64,000 bases of DNA from UBA4877 sp002399345. Lineage in GTDB: Bacteria > Bacillota > Thermoanaerobacteria > Thermoanaerobacterales > UBA4877. Where the stretch lies: positions 52,911 to 116,910 of the forward strand of contig DAIORT010000004.1 of NCBI GenBank assembly GCA_036752905.1, in the 5' to 3' direction. The position numbers and the translations under genes were made by a program. Below, piece by piece: positions 25,645 through 34,607 of the stretch. Below the pieces are notes generated by a model, which did not search any database, was not told where the DNA came from, and saw only the letters and a program-made list of their open reading frames with translations. Every line of letters begins with the position of its first letter. The first letter of the stretch is position 1.

Positions 25645-26997
25645 ATGGGAACCAACATGTTTTCTGGTGAGATCAAGAAAAAACACTTTTGGGGTTTACT
25701 GATTGCCATTTTTGCAATAATAATCATTTTATTTATATTTATATCCATATATATAAACAGACCGGTGATATATAATGGAATCAAAGTAAACGGGATAGAA
25801 GCAGGTGGTATGAAACCTGAAGATCTAGAAAAATCAATTAGAAAGTCTAACAAGGGAATTAATAAAGATATAACCGTGAAGGTGCTTGATAAGAAATACA
25901 GCATTGCCTTTATGGATTTATTTAATTATGATTACAAAAGCGCTGTGGATAAGGCATACGGTTATGGCAGAGAGGGGAATATTTTTTCTCGGCTTAAGGA
26001 TATCACGAACGCGCGATTTGGGAAGCAGGAAATTAACTTTGAAGTAAAAACTGTACTTGATGAAAAGAAAGCAACTAATTACATAGATAAGATTGCCAAA
26101 GATATAGAACGGCCGGCTGTTAATGCGGATATTTCTATAGGAAGTAATGGGAAATTTACGGTCACACCGCATCAAACGGGTTATGAATTGGATAAAAGCT
26201 CTTCTCTTAAGGCTTTTAAAACAAGTAATAAATCGGTGGTTATAAAATTCCCTGTCAAAGAGATTGTACCTGATATTACCAGTCAGATGTTGGAACATGT
26301 AAACGGAATAATAGGTAAGTATTCCACAGGTTTTAACTCTGCAAATACAAATCGTACGCAGAATTTGCGGACTGCCGCTGATACGATCAACGGATATATC
26401 CTTATACCCGGCAGGGAGTTTTCCTTAAATAAGGTGCTGGGGCCGAGAAATAAGGAAAACGGGTACCATAAGGCCCCTGTTATAGTAAACGGTGGAATGG
26501 AGCCCGATTATGGTGGCGGGGTGTGTCAGATAGCTACAACGGTATATAATGCTGCAGTGAGAGCCAATCTTAAAATCACCGAAAGGCATCATCATTCTAT
26601 TCCTGTTTCATATGTGCCGCTGGGTCAGGATGCAACATTGTCCGGAGATGTATTAGACTTAAAATTCAAGAATACCTTGTCTGCACCCGTATATATACGG
26701 GCATATATAAATAATAGTAAATTTTATGTGGATATATATGGCGATGACAGCAGGCAGTGTTTCAATATAGACCTTGATAGTGAAGTTAAAAATATGAAAG
26801 AGTCTACTACCGAGTATAGAGAAGATAAAAATTTGCCGGCCGGAAAGAATGTTGTAGAGAGGCAGCCACATAAAGGATATACAGTAAATGTATATAAATT
26901 GACATATGGAAGTGATAACAAACTTATAAAAAGAGAGCTGTTGCATAAAGATACGTACAAATCGGTCAATAGGATAGTAAGGCGACATTCAAATTAG
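25645..26997 (+). CDS. VanW-family membrane-anchored protein with peptidoglycan-binding-like domain
   Basis: About 450 residues: short cytoplasmic N-terminus, one transmembrane helix (about 14-36), and a long outer part. Residues about 60-220 match the PG_binding_4-like region. About 235-370 is the VanW domain (GREFSLNKVLGPRNKENGYH, GGGVCQIATTVYNAAVRANL, ITERHHHSIPVSYVP). A short G5-like tail contains LPAGKNVVERQPHKGY. Such proteins act at the cell wall; the activity is not established. I chose ATG 25645 (TAGGGGTTG upstream) over 25624, which lacks a site. Confidence 0.85.
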   Translation: MGTNMFSGEIKKKHFWGLLIAIFAIIIILFIFISIYINRPVIYNGIKVNGIEAGGMKPEDLEKSIRKSNKGINKDITVKVLDKKYSIAFMDLFNYDYKSAVDKAYGYGREGNIFSRLKDITNARFGKQEINFEVKTVLDEKKATNYIDKIAKDIERPAVNADISIGSNGKFTVTPHQTGYELDKSSSLKAFKTSNKSVVIKFPVKEIVPDITSQMLEHVNGIIGKYSTGFNSANTNRTQNLRTAADTINGYILIPGREFSLNKVLGPRNKENGYHKAPVIVNGGMEPDYGGGVCQIATTVYNAAVRANLKITERHHHSIPVSYVPLGQDATLSGDVLDLKFKNTLSAPVYIRAYINNSKFYVDIYGDDSRQCFNIDLDSEVKNMKESTTEYREDKNLPAGKNVVERQPHKGYTVNVYKLTYGSDNKLIKRELLHKDTYKSVNRIVRRHSN

Positions 26998-27045
26998 GTT
27001 AATGATTTCAAAACAATGGGTGGCGGATTCGAGGGGGAAAAACTT

Positions 27046-27549
27046 TTGGTTAAATATATGGTTTATAATACTGAGACTCCGGCAGGTACTATTTATATAG
27101 CATCATTTAATGAAAAGATCCTGCGTATTGACAATAACTATGATGCATTTTTTAAGAGTATGGAACGGTACGGTAAAGCGCAGAGGGATGAGAGCGGTAT
27201 TCTTGTAGAAGCTAAAAATCAGCTAAAACTTTACTTTGCAAAGAAACTAAGGGTATTCAAACTTCCGCTTTATATTGACGGTACTCCATTTAACATGAGT
27301 TTATGGAATGAACTTATGAAGATACCGTATGGAAAAACGACGACATACGGCAAAATATCAAAAGATATAGGCAAACCCAAGGCGGCCCAGGCCGTAGGGC
27401 GGGCTGTGGGATTAAATCCCATCCCATTTATAATACCTTGCCACCGGGTTATAGGAAAGGATGGGAGCCTTACGGGTTTCAGGCTGGGCCTGGATGTAAA
27501 AAAATTTCTTCTTAATCTTGAAGCTGAGAAATCTTATTTAAATGAATAA
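27046..27549 (+). CDS. ogt: Methylated-DNA--protein-cysteine methyltransferase
   Basis: About 167 residues. The active-site motif PCHRVIGKDGSLTGFRLG holds the acceptor cysteine, and the preceding IPYGKTTTYGKISKDIG is the DNA-binding helix-turn-helix. It repairs O6-alkylguanine by transferring the alkyl group to itself. TTG 27046 has GAGGGGG eight bases upstream; an ATG at 27016 has no site and adds an atypical Gly-rich start. The gene precedes the grd promoter, which begins 20 bases after its stop. Confidence 0.93.
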   Translation: MVKYMVYNTETPAGTIYIASFNEKILRIDNNYDAFFKSMERYGKAQRDESGILVEAKNQLKLYFAKKLRVFKLPLYIDGTPFNMSLWNELMKIPYGKTTTYGKISKDIGKPKAAQAVGRAVGLNPIPFIIPCHRVIGKDGSLTGFRLGLDVKKFLLNLEAEKSYLNE

Positions 27550-27568
27550 ATAAAGCATGAAAAAAATG

Positions 27569-27597
27569 TTGAAAATGTAAATAGCCTATGTTAGAAT
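27569..27597 (+). promoter_or_regulatory. Sigma-A promoter of the glycine reductase operon
   Basis: -35 TTGAAA (27569-27574), 17-base spacer, -10 TAGAAT (27592-27597). It lies about 40 bases before the first riboswitch aptamer. Confidence 0.75.
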
Positions 27598-27636
27598 GTT
27601 ACTGAAATAACAAATCTAAATAATATCTTAGATGAA

Positions 27637-27804
27637 GGATTCGGGAGATTCAGTCTAATGGAGCCGAAGGTGCAAGCTGCATATGCCACGATATGCAGTA
27701 AAACTCTCAGGCTAACGAACCGGGTCTGGATAAAACTCTGGAAAGTCATATATCACCGAAGGGGAAGTCTTTGTAGATAATCTCTCAGGTAACAAGACAG
27801 AGTT
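27637..27804 (+). promoter_or_regulatory. Tandem glycine riboswitch
   Basis: Two aptamers in series. Aptamer 1 (about 27637-27721) has GAGCCGAAGGTGCAA and AAACTCTCAGGC; aptamer 2 (about 27725-27804) has CACCGAAGGGGAA and ATCTCTCAGGTAAC, the conserved glycine-aptamer cores. The last P1 stem of aptamer 2 pairs AACTCTG (27734-27740) with CAGAGTT (27798-27804), which shares bases with the terminator that follows. Ligand binding should favour P1, break the terminator and turn on grd transcription. Confidence 0.93.
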
Positions 27805-27837
27805 ATAGTGGGATTAGTCTGCTATTACTCTTTTTTT
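27799..27837 (+). terminator. Riboswitch-controlled terminator before grdX
   Basis: Stem AGAGTTATAG (27799-27808) with CTATTACTCT (27822-27831), nine of ten pairs, then seven T residues. Its left arm overlaps the P1 right arm of aptamer 2, so the two structures exclude each other. Confidence 0.88.
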
Positions 27838-27862
27838 AAACTCTTTTTTATTGGGGGTGTAT

Positions 27863-28213
27863 ATGGACTGTGTCATTATCACTAACAATGATATAGTGAT
27901 AAGGAATTTTAGTAAAGACAAAGAAAGCGTTATCTTTACTAAAAAAGTCAACAAGGTCTTTGAGATTGCCCGGGAGTACATCATGCATGGCTATCATTTC
28001 TACATTCACCCATTGTCACTTAATATTGATGTACATAAAATCCCTGTTAAATCTCTTGTATTGACCGAGGAATGCCAATGTGATATGGATGAGATCGCAC
28101 TTATTGACGGTGTACTTAAAAAGGACTTTCGTCCATACAATGTTGCATTGGAAGACTTTAAAGAGATTGATGCAGAAGTAATTAATGATGCATTAAAGGA
28201 GGTGAGAAGATGA
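27863..28213 (+). CDS. grdX: GrdX, glycine reductase operon protein
   Basis: 116 residues starting MDCVIITNNDIVIRNF. The family is found at the head of grd operons and its function is not known. ATG 27863 has GGGGGTG upstream; a TTG at 27851 overlaps that site. The stop codon overlaps the trxA start (ATGA), so translation is coupled. Position between the riboswitch and trxA fits the usual grd order. Confidence 0.9.
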   Translation: MDCVIITNNDIVIRNFSKDKESVIFTKKVNKVFEIAREYIMHGYHFYIHPLSLNIDVHKIPVKSLVLTEECQCDMDEIALIDGVLKKDFRPYNVALEDFKEIDAEVINDALKEVRR

Positions 28214-28524
28214 TAGAGGTTAATAAGAAAAATTTTGAGGATGAGGTACAAAATTATACAGGGACAGCTCTTGTAGATTTCTGGGGGCCGAAGTGTGAGC
28301 CTTGTAAGGAACTGATGCCGTATGTAGAGAAATTAGAGGATACGTATGGTGATAAAGTAAAGTTTTGTAAGTTAGACACCTCTGCGAACAGAAGACTTTC
28401 CATAAGCCAGAGGGTGATTGGTCTGCCGACTATAGCTATTTATAAAAATGGCAAAAAGGTGGATGAGGTCACTTCAGATGTAACAATCGAAATGGTGGAG
28501 GAAATGATAAAAAGGAATTTATAG
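28210..28524 (+). CDS. trxA: Thioredoxin of the glycine reductase system
   Basis: 104 residues, one thioredoxin domain. The active site is WGPKCEPC (Cys29, Cys32), with Glu where most thioredoxins have Gly in CGPC. IGLPTIAIYKNGKKV carries the cis-proline. It should pass electrons to selenoprotein A in glycine reductase. GGAGGTG precedes its ATG, which overlaps grdX by four bases. No thioredoxin reductase gene is in the window. Confidence 0.93.
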   Translation: MIEVNKKNFEDEVQNYTGTALVDFWGPKCEPCKELMPYVEKLEDTYGDKVKFCKLDTSANRRLSISQRVIGLPTIAIYKNGKKVDEVTSDVTIEMVEEMIKRNL

Positions 28525-28535
28525 GAGGTGTAATA

Positions 28536-29822
28536 ATGAAGCTTAAGCTCGGCTATGTTACCATCAGCGATATAAGGTTTGGTGATAAAACCTGCATATC
28601 GGGCGATGTCCTTTATGTAAATAAAAATGAACTGGAAAAATTGCTTACGGAAGATGATCGTATTACATCACTTGAACTCGATATTGCCAGGCCTGGTGAA
28701 GAGGTAAGGATGATACCTGTAAAAGATGTGATTGAACCCAGAGTAAAACTTGATGGTAAAAACGGAGTTTTTCCGGGGTTTATGAGCAAAGTAAACACCG
28801 TGGGCTACGGTGAAACCTTGGCACTCAAGGGTGCAGCAGTTGTGACATGCGGCAGCGTAGTGGGTTTCCAGGAAGGCATTATCGACATGTCGGGACAGGG
28901 CGCCGAATATACTCCTTATTCCAAAACAAATAATTTGGTATTGAATGTTGTTGTAAAACAGGATATTGAGAGGCATGAGAAGGAAGAATGCATAAGAATG
29001 GCGGGGCTTAAAACAGCCAAATATATTGGCGAAACGGCAGAAAACGTTAAACCCGATTATACTGAAGACTATGAGACACCTGCATTTGTTAGCGGATGCA
29101 ATATGTATAAAGGGCTGCCGAGAGTTGCGTATGTATACCAGCTTCAGAGCCAGGGACTTATGCATGACACCTACGTCTATGGGGTGGATGCTAAAAAAAT
29201 ACTGCCTACCTTCATTTATCCCACAGAGATTATGGATGGAGCGGTAGTCAGTGGTAATTGTGTTTCAGCATGTGATAAAAATACTACCTATGCACATATG
29301 AATAACCCAATTATTAAAGAGCTTTATGCAAGGCATGGAAAAGAACTGAACTTTGTAGGTGTAATACTTACTAATGAGAATGTCACCTTGGCTGACAAGG
29401 AAAGATCTTCGGAGTACACCTCAAAGCTTGTTGAAATGATGAATCTTGACGGCGTTATAATCAGTGAAGAGGGTTTTGGAAATCCGGATACTGATTTGAT
29501 AATGAATTGTAAAAAACTAGAAGGGAAGGGCATAAAGACCGTTTTAGTGACCGACGAGTATGCGGGACGGGATGGTGCATCACAGTCGCTGGCTGATGCC
29601 GATTCTTTAGCTGATGCTGTTGTTACCTGTGGTAATGCCAATGAGGTTATTACGTTGCCGCCTATGAAGAAGGTTATTGGAAATCCTAAGGCCGCTGATA
29701 CTATTGCCGGCGGCTTTGACGGAAGCCTTAGAGAAGACGGAAGTATAGAAGCTGAACTTCAGGTTATTACGGGTTCAACCAGTGAGATTGGTTTTACTAA
29801 CTTAAGTGTTGCAGGATATTAA
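28536..29822 (+). CDS. grdE: Glycine reductase protein B, alpha/beta subunit precursor
   Basis: 428 residues. GrdE is a proprotein that cuts itself to give two subunits, the new N-terminus becoming a carbonyl (pyruvoyl-type) group that binds the substrate amine as a Schiff base. The expected Asn-Cys site is Asn241-Cys242 in VVSGNCVSACDKNTTY, at the same residue number I recall for the characterised Eubacterium acidaminophilum enzyme. The riboswitch and gene order indicate glycine rather than betaine or sarcosine as substrate. AGGAGGTG lies six bases before ATG. Confidence 0.93.
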   Translation: MKLKLGYVTISDIRFGDKTCISGDVLYVNKNELEKLLTEDDRITSLELDIARPGEEVRMIPVKDVIEPRVKLDGKNGVFPGFMSKVNTVGYGETLALKGAAVVTCGSVVGFQEGIIDMSGQGAEYTPYSKTNNLVLNVVVKQDIERHEKEECIRMAGLKTAKYIGETAENVKPDYTEDYETPAFVSGCNMYKGLPRVAYVYQLQSQGLMHDTYVYGVDAKKILPTFIYPTEIMDGAVVSGNCVSACDKNTTYAHMNNPIIKELYARHGKELNFVGVILTNENVTLADKERSSEYTSKLVEMMNLDGVIISEEGFGNPDTDLIMNCKKLEGKGIKTVLVTDEYAGRDGASQSLADADSLADAVVTCGNANEVITLPPMKKVIGNPKAADTIAGGFDGSLREDGSIEAELQVITGSTSEIGFTNLSVAGY

Positions 29823-29837
29823 AGGGGGTTTATATAA

Positions 29838-30302
29838 ATGTTTGAGAATAAAAAGGTTGTAATAATAGGGGACAGAGACGGCGTACCCGGGCCGGCTATT
29901 GAAAATTGCATAAAGACAACAAAAGGAGAGGTTGTGTTTTCTTCCACGGAATGCTTCGTTTGAACAGCCGCGGGAGCTATGGATCTGGAGATCCAAAAAA
30001 GAGTTATGGATATGGCGGACAAATATGGTCCGGAGAATGTTATCGTAATTTTGGGAGGAGCTGAAGCCGAGGCTGCCGGCTTGGCCGCGGAAACAGTGAG
30101 CAACGGTGATCCTACCTATGCCGGCCCGCTTGCAGGAGTATCTTTGGGCCTGGCCGTTTATCATATAGTAGAACCGGAGGTAAAGGCTGAGATCGACCCC
30201 GAGGTATATGACAAAGAGGTCGGAATGATGGAAATGGTATTAGATGTTGACGAGATATGTAATGAGGTAAAACCCATTAGAGAGCAGTACAGTAAATATT
30301 AA
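29838..30302 (+). CDS. grdA: Glycine reductase selenoprotein A
   Basis: 154 residues if the in-frame TGA at 29961-29963 is read as selenocysteine (residue 42). It reads MFENKKVVIIGDRDGVPGP, then STECFVUTAAGAMDL, the signature of GrdA, and continues VMDMADKYGPENVIVILGG. GrdA accepts the carboxymethyl group from protein B on its selenium and passes it to protein C. GGGGG lies ten bases before ATG. A conventional scan would stop at TGA or begin late at 29979. Confidence 0.96.
29961..29994 (+). promoter_or_regulatory. Selenocysteine codon and candidate SECIS hairpin in grdA
   Basis: TGA (29961-29963) is followed by a hairpin GGATC / GATCC (29981-29985 with 29990-29994). The bases TGGAG begin 22 nt after the TGA, in or at the edge of the loop. 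Bacterial SECIS elements lie directly after the codon and present a small G-rich loop to SelB. grdB has the same loop bases. Confidence 0.7.
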
Positions 30303-30316
30303 AAAGGGGGGATATT

Positions 30317-31621
30317 ATGCCCTACAGGGTAGTTCACTATATAAATCAGTTTTTTGGCCAGGTGGGAGGAGAGGATAAAGCCGATACCAAGCCCTTTGTG
30401 AAGGAAGGCGTAATAGGGCCGGGTATGGCATTCAAAGGTGCCTTGGGAAAGGATGCCACAATTGTAGCAACTGTTGTTTGCGGTGATGGATATTTTAATG
30501 AGAATATGGATACCGCAGAGCAGGAGCTGCTGTCCATGATAAAGTCATATTCGCCGGATATTCTTATAGCAGGCCCTGCATTTAATGCTGGGAGGTATGG
30601 GGTTGCCTGCGGAGCGATCTGCGCAGCAGTGGGCGGAAAACTGGGAATACCTGTGGTGACTGGCATGTATCCGGAAAACCCGGGAGCGGACATGTATAAA
30701 AAGAATTGTTATATTGTTAAAACCTCCAACTCGGCAGCAGGTATGAGAAAGGCAGTACCACTCATGGCTAAGCTGGCTTTGAAATTATTAAATGGTGAAC
30801 CCGTTGCCTCCCCTGATGAGGATCAATATATTGCTCGGGGAATCAGAAAAAACGTTTTCAAAGAAGAGTTGGGTGCTAAAAGAGCTGTGGATATGTTGAT
30901 TGCAAAGTTGGGTGATAAAGAGTTTACCACAGAATATCCAATGCCGGCCTTTGACAGGGTAACGCCTAATCCTCCGATAAAAGATATGAGTAAAGCTAAG
31001 ATTGCCCTTGTGACATCGGGAGGTATAGTTCCAAAGGGCAATCCTGATAAAATAGAGTCATCCAGTGCATCTAAATATGGAAGATACAGCTTAGCTGGAG
31101 TTGATGACCTTACAGCAGACAGTCATGAAACAGCCCATGGCGGATATGACCCTGTATATGCGAATGAAGATCCTAACAGGGTATTGCCTGTGGATGTCAT
31201 GCGTGATCTGGAAAAAGAGGGCGTTATCGGCGAGCTTTATGACCACTATTATGCCACCGTTGGCAATGGTACATCTGTTGCTAATGCGAAGAAGTATGCC
31301 CAGTCCATAGCAAAAGATCTTATTGCTGATGGGGTTCAGGCGGTTATACTTACATCCACATGAGGAACGTGCACTCGTTGTGGAGCAACGATGGTTAAAG
31401 AAATTGAAAGAGCCGGTTTGCCTATTGTTCATGTCTGCACCATAGTTCCGATATCTTTGACTGTTGGTGCCAACAGGATTGTGCCGGCTGTGGCCATACC
31501 GCATCCTTTAGGTAATCCTGAATTATCCAAGAAGGATGAAAAAGCACTTAGAAGGCGTTTGGTACTAAAGGCATTAAAAGCTTTGCAAACACCGGTGGAT
31601 GACCAGACTGTTTTTGAATAA
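30317..31621 (+). CDS. grdB: Glycine reductase selenoprotein B (gamma subunit)
   Basis: 434 residues with the TGA at 31361-31363 read as selenocysteine (residue 349). The context TSTUGTCTRCGATMVKEIER is the GrdB hallmark. The reading frame continues in phase with normal GrdB sequence (VGANRIVPAVAIPHPLGNPE) to TAA at 31621. Together with the two GrdE fragments it forms the substrate-specific protein B. AAGGGGGG precedes ATG, 15 bases after grdA. Confidence 0.96.
31361..31390 (+). promoter_or_regulatory. Selenocysteine codon and candidate SECIS hairpin in grdB
   Basis: TGA (31361-31363) is followed by a perfect hairpin CGTTG / CAACG (31376-31380 with 31386-31390) with the five-base loop TGGAG, 17 nt after the TGA. 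The loop matches that in grdA. Confidence 0.75.
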
Positions 31622-31633
31622 AGTGTACAATGT

Positions 31634-31662
31634 GCTGCCTCCCCCCCGGGGAGGCAGCCTTT
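31634..31662 (+). terminator. GC-rich hairpin between grdB and grdC
   Basis: Perfect 11-bp stem GCTGCCTCCCC / GGGGAGGCAGC (31634-31644 with 31648-31658), loop CCC, followed by CTTT. It may end part of the transcripts or block 3'-end decay, so lowering grdC/grdD relative to the selenoproteins. The short T run suggests partial termination. Confidence 0.65.
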
Positions 31663-31678
31663 AAAAGGAGGTAATAAA

Positions 31679-33199
31679 ATGTATCCTGTAATAAAATCTG
31701 CAAGCTATATATTGGTGCATACCCCCAACATTATGATGGAGGGTGGTACAACTCAGCAGTTAGAGAGAGAAAGCAAAAACGGTTATATTAATAAGGCTTT
31801 GAAACACATAAGGACATTTGACAAAGCGGTAAATTATGCGCCCAACCAGGTATATATAGAGAATGCTTCTCCTGAGGATTTAAAAGATGTATCGCAGCCG
31901 TGGCATGAGAACTTATTAAAGGATTCATCCAGATTCTCAAAATATGGGGAGATTATGCCAGAGGATGAATTTTACATACTGATGCAGGTATGTGATAATT
32001 TTGATCTTGTCGAGCTAGAGAAAAGTTTTGTTGAGAATATGACTACAAAGATAAATCAGCACAAAATATTAAATGATTTTTATGACAAGATAAAACCGGG
32101 CTCAGATTTAAAAGAGATAAAGTTATTTATAGATAAAGGTGCCCTGCCGCTCACTATAAACGGAGATATTGTGGGCTGCGTCAGGAGCGCTCATGACAAG
32201 GATACAAACCTATCTGCACATGTGATGCTTGAGAATATAGCGAACAAGGCATCAGCCGTGTTGGCTTTAAAGCATCTTGTCAAAGATGGCGGCATTGATG
32301 AGGGTTCTGTCGAGTACGTTATAGAATGTTCGGAAGAGGCTTGCGGCGATATGAATCAAAGAGGAGGAGGAAATTTTGCCAAGGCGGAGGCAGAAATGGC
32401 GGGATTCTCCAATGCGACGGGTTCGGATACCCGAGCTTTTTGTGCGGGACCCACGCATGCGCTTATTAATGCGTCGGCGCTGGTTAAAGCAGGTATATAT
32501 AAGAATGTGGTAATAGTAGGTGGAGGCGCCGTGGCAAAACTCGGTATGAATGGCAGAGACCATGTAAAGCACGATATCCCTCTTCTGGAAGATTGCTTAG
32601 GCGGTTTTGCCATATTGGTATCTAAAAATGATGGTGTTAATCCTATTTTAAATACGGATATTATAGGAAGGCATACGGTAAAGACCGGATCATCACCACA
32701 GCAGGTTATACAGTCTATCATTGCAGACCCATTGGAAAGAGAAGGAATGAAACTGGATGATATAGACAAATACTCTGTGGAAATGCAGAACCCTGAGATT
32801 ACTAAGCCGGCCGGAGCAGGGGATGTTCCAAAGGCCAATTATAAAATGATTGCCGCGTTGGCTGTTAAAAAGGGTCAGATTACCAGGGATAAGATGAATG
32901 ACTTTATAGATAAACATGGAATACCAGGATTTGCACCCACCCAGGGGCATATTCCATCCGGTGTGCCCTATATCGGACATGCAAGAAGGGCAATCTTAGA
33001 TGGCCGGATAAATAACACTATGATAATAGGAAAAGGCAGCCTGTTTTTGGGGCGAATGACTAACCAATTTGACGGTGTATCTATTGTAATGAGCAAAAAT
33101 CCCGGAACTACGGAAGAGAGCTCCATGGATGAGGACAAGGTTAGAAAGATTATTGCTTCCGCTATGAGGAAACTGGCTTCCGGTTTGGGGGAGGATTGA
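31679..33199 (+). CDS. grdC: Glycine reductase protein C, beta subunit
   Basis: 506 residues. With GrdD it forms protein C, which turns the selenoprotein A carboxymethyl group into an acetyl thioester and, with phosphate, acetyl phosphate. The family resembles ketoacyl-ACP synthase III; a likely core is AFCAGPTHALINASALVKAG. The N-terminal MYPVIKSASYILVHTPNIMM is typical of GrdC. AAAGGAGGTAA precedes ATG. grdD follows after a one-base gap. Confidence 0.94.
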   Translation: MYPVIKSASYILVHTPNIMMEGGTTQQLERESKNGYINKALKHIRTFDKAVNYAPNQVYIENASPEDLKDVSQPWHENLLKDSSRFSKYGEIMPEDEFYILMQVCDNFDLVELEKSFVENMTTKINQHKILNDFYDKIKPGSDLKEIKLFIDKGALPLTINGDIVGCVRSAHDKDTNLSAHVMLENIANKASAVLALKHLVKDGGIDEGSVEYVIECSEEACGDMNQRGGGNFAKAEAEMAGFSNATGSDTRAFCAGPTHALINASALVKAGIYKNVVIVGGGAVAKLGMNGRDHVKHDIPLLEDCLGGFAILVSKNDGVNPILNTDIIGRHTVKTGSSPQQVIQSIIADPLEREGMKLDDIDKYSVEMQNPEITKPAGAGDVPKANYKMIAALAVKKGQITRDKMNDFIDKHGIPGFAPTQGHIPSGVPYIGHARRAILDGRINNTMIIGKGSLFLGRMTNQFDGVSIVMSKNPGTTEESSMDEDKVRKIIASAMRKLASGLGED

Positions 33200-33200
33200 G

Positions 33201-34346
33201 ATGACGGATATTGACACGATAAAGGATATTATCAATGATGCGGCAGACTATATTGAAACCGGAAAGGCCAAAGCGCAGAAGGTGAAAGTAGGCCTTACAC
33301 TGCTTGGATCCGAGCACGGCCCACAGGAACTTATAAGAGGCGCGAGGGCAGCCGCCAAAGATTTTGATGATCTTGATATATCTCTTATAGGTCCAAAATT
33401 AACGGATGATTTTTGTACTTATGAGGCTGACTCGGAGGGTGATGTCCACACCATTATGGAGAAACTTTTGGACAGCGGCGAGCTGGATGCAGCCTTGACC
33501 ATGCATTACAACTTTCCTTTAGGAGTATCTACCGTGGGACGCCTGGTATCACCTGCTAACGGAAAGGAGTTTTTTCTTTCCACTACTACGGGGACATCAT
33601 CGACGGACAGAGTAAAAGCTTTAACATTAAATACCGTATACGGTATAGCCGTGGCGAAATCCCTCGGCAACTCTAAGCCTACTGTTGGCATATTAAATAT
33701 AGACGGTGCCCGGCAGGCGGAGAAAAATTGCAAGCAGTTAAAAGATAACGGCTTTCCGATTAACTTTGCACAGAGTGTAAGGAAAGGCGGCGGGGCCGTA
33801 CTCAGAGGAAACGATATTCTCACGGCATCGGCCGATGTTATTGTGACCGATACCCTGACGGGGAATTTATTGAATAAATTAATGTCGAGTTTCACCAGTG
33901 GCGGGACCTATGAGGTTACGGGATATGGATACGGGCCGGGTGTGGGAGAAAATTTTGATAAAACAGTTTTGATACTTTCCCGGGCATCCGGCAGCCCGAT
34001 AGTCAAAAATGCTATAAAATATGCTGCAGAGTTAGTTAAAGGAAAACTAATGACGCATGTCGCCGATGAGCTAAAAAGCGCCAAATCTGCAGGGTTAACT
34101 GATATTCTGGAAACTATGCCGGGAGTTAAGGATGAGGGCGCAAAAGAAATTAAAGTGACCAAAAAGGTTGTGACCAAGGATATAGCCGGAGTGGATATAC
34201 TCGTTTTGGAAGATGCGGTAAAGGCATTAAAATTAAACGGTATTTATGCAGAAAGTGGCATGGGCTGTACCGGTCCCGTTATCCTTGTGGCGGATGAAGA
34301 TGAGCAGCCGGCAAGAAAAATATTAATAGATGAAAAATACTTGTGA
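33201..34346 (+). CDS. grdD: Glycine reductase protein C, alpha subunit
   Basis: 381 residues, PlsX-like fold. The motif ESGMGCTGPVILVAD near the end carries the cysteine (Cys356) expected to hold the acetyl group. TLLGSEHGPQELIRGA and GGTYEVTGYGYGPGVGENFD are family landmarks. It ends the grd operon with the acetyl phosphate-forming step, whose product gives ATP through acetate kinase (not in this window). GGGGGAGGATT lies just before ATG. Confidence 0.94.
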   Translation: MTDIDTIKDIINDAADYIETGKAKAQKVKVGLTLLGSEHGPQELIRGARAAAKDFDDLDISLIGPKLTDDFCTYEADSEGDVHTIMEKLLDSGELDAALTMHYNFPLGVSTVGRLVSPANGKEFFLSTTTGTSSTDRVKALTLNTVYGIAVAKSLGNSKPTVGILNIDGARQAEKNCKQLKDNGFPINFAQSVRKGGGAVLRGNDILTASADVIVTDTLTGNLLNKLMSSFTSGGTYEVTGYGYGPGVGENFDKTVLILSRASGSPIVKNAIKYAAELVKGKLMTHVADELKSAKSAGLTDILETMPGVKDEGAKEIKVTKKVVTKDIAGVDILVLEDAVKALKLNGIYAESGMGCTGPVILVADEDEQPARKILIDEKYL

Positions 34347-34370
34347 TTTAATAACAAGAGTATGTATTAA

Positions 34371-34598
34371 TTATTTATAAATGAGGTTATATAAAGGTAT
34401 AAAGAGATCATATATATACCTTGTGAAATTAAGAGGCTGGTAATCATGCATAGCTGCCAGGGCCATTATATAGCCCAGGCAGCATAATATTATTACATAG
34501 ATAATGGTTTTATAATCTTTGTTTTTTTTAAGCGTTTGATATTCCAAAACAGCTATTGCTATATAGCCTGCTGCAATTAAAAATTCATAGATGATCAT
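34371..34598 (-). CDS. Small two-helix protein of a germination receptor operon (D-subunit type)
   Basis: 75 residues with two hydrophobic helices (about 4-18 and 32-50) joined by a basic loop (LKKNKDYK). Small proteins of this size and shape are encoded in or beside many ger operons of Bacillus and have been called D subunits that modulate germination. It is last in a gerA-gerC operon, with GGGTGAAG before its ATG. The assignment rests on size, topology and context. Confidence 0.6.
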   Translation of the reverse strand: MIIYEFLIAAGYIAIAVLEYQTLKKNKDYKTIIYVIILCCLGYIMALAAMHDYQPLNFTRYIYDLFIPLYNLIYK

Positions 34599-34607
34599 AT
34601 CTTCACC

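Noticed and set aside
29941..29979. grdA as a broken gene with a nonsense codon
   Set aside because: The TGA sits exactly at the known selenocysteine position and the flanks are intact, with a candidate SECIS hairpin.
31361..31400. grdB as two separate genes split at TGA
   Set aside because: Reading through TGA gives the continuous GrdB motif UGTCTRCGAT; the second part has no ribosome site of its own.
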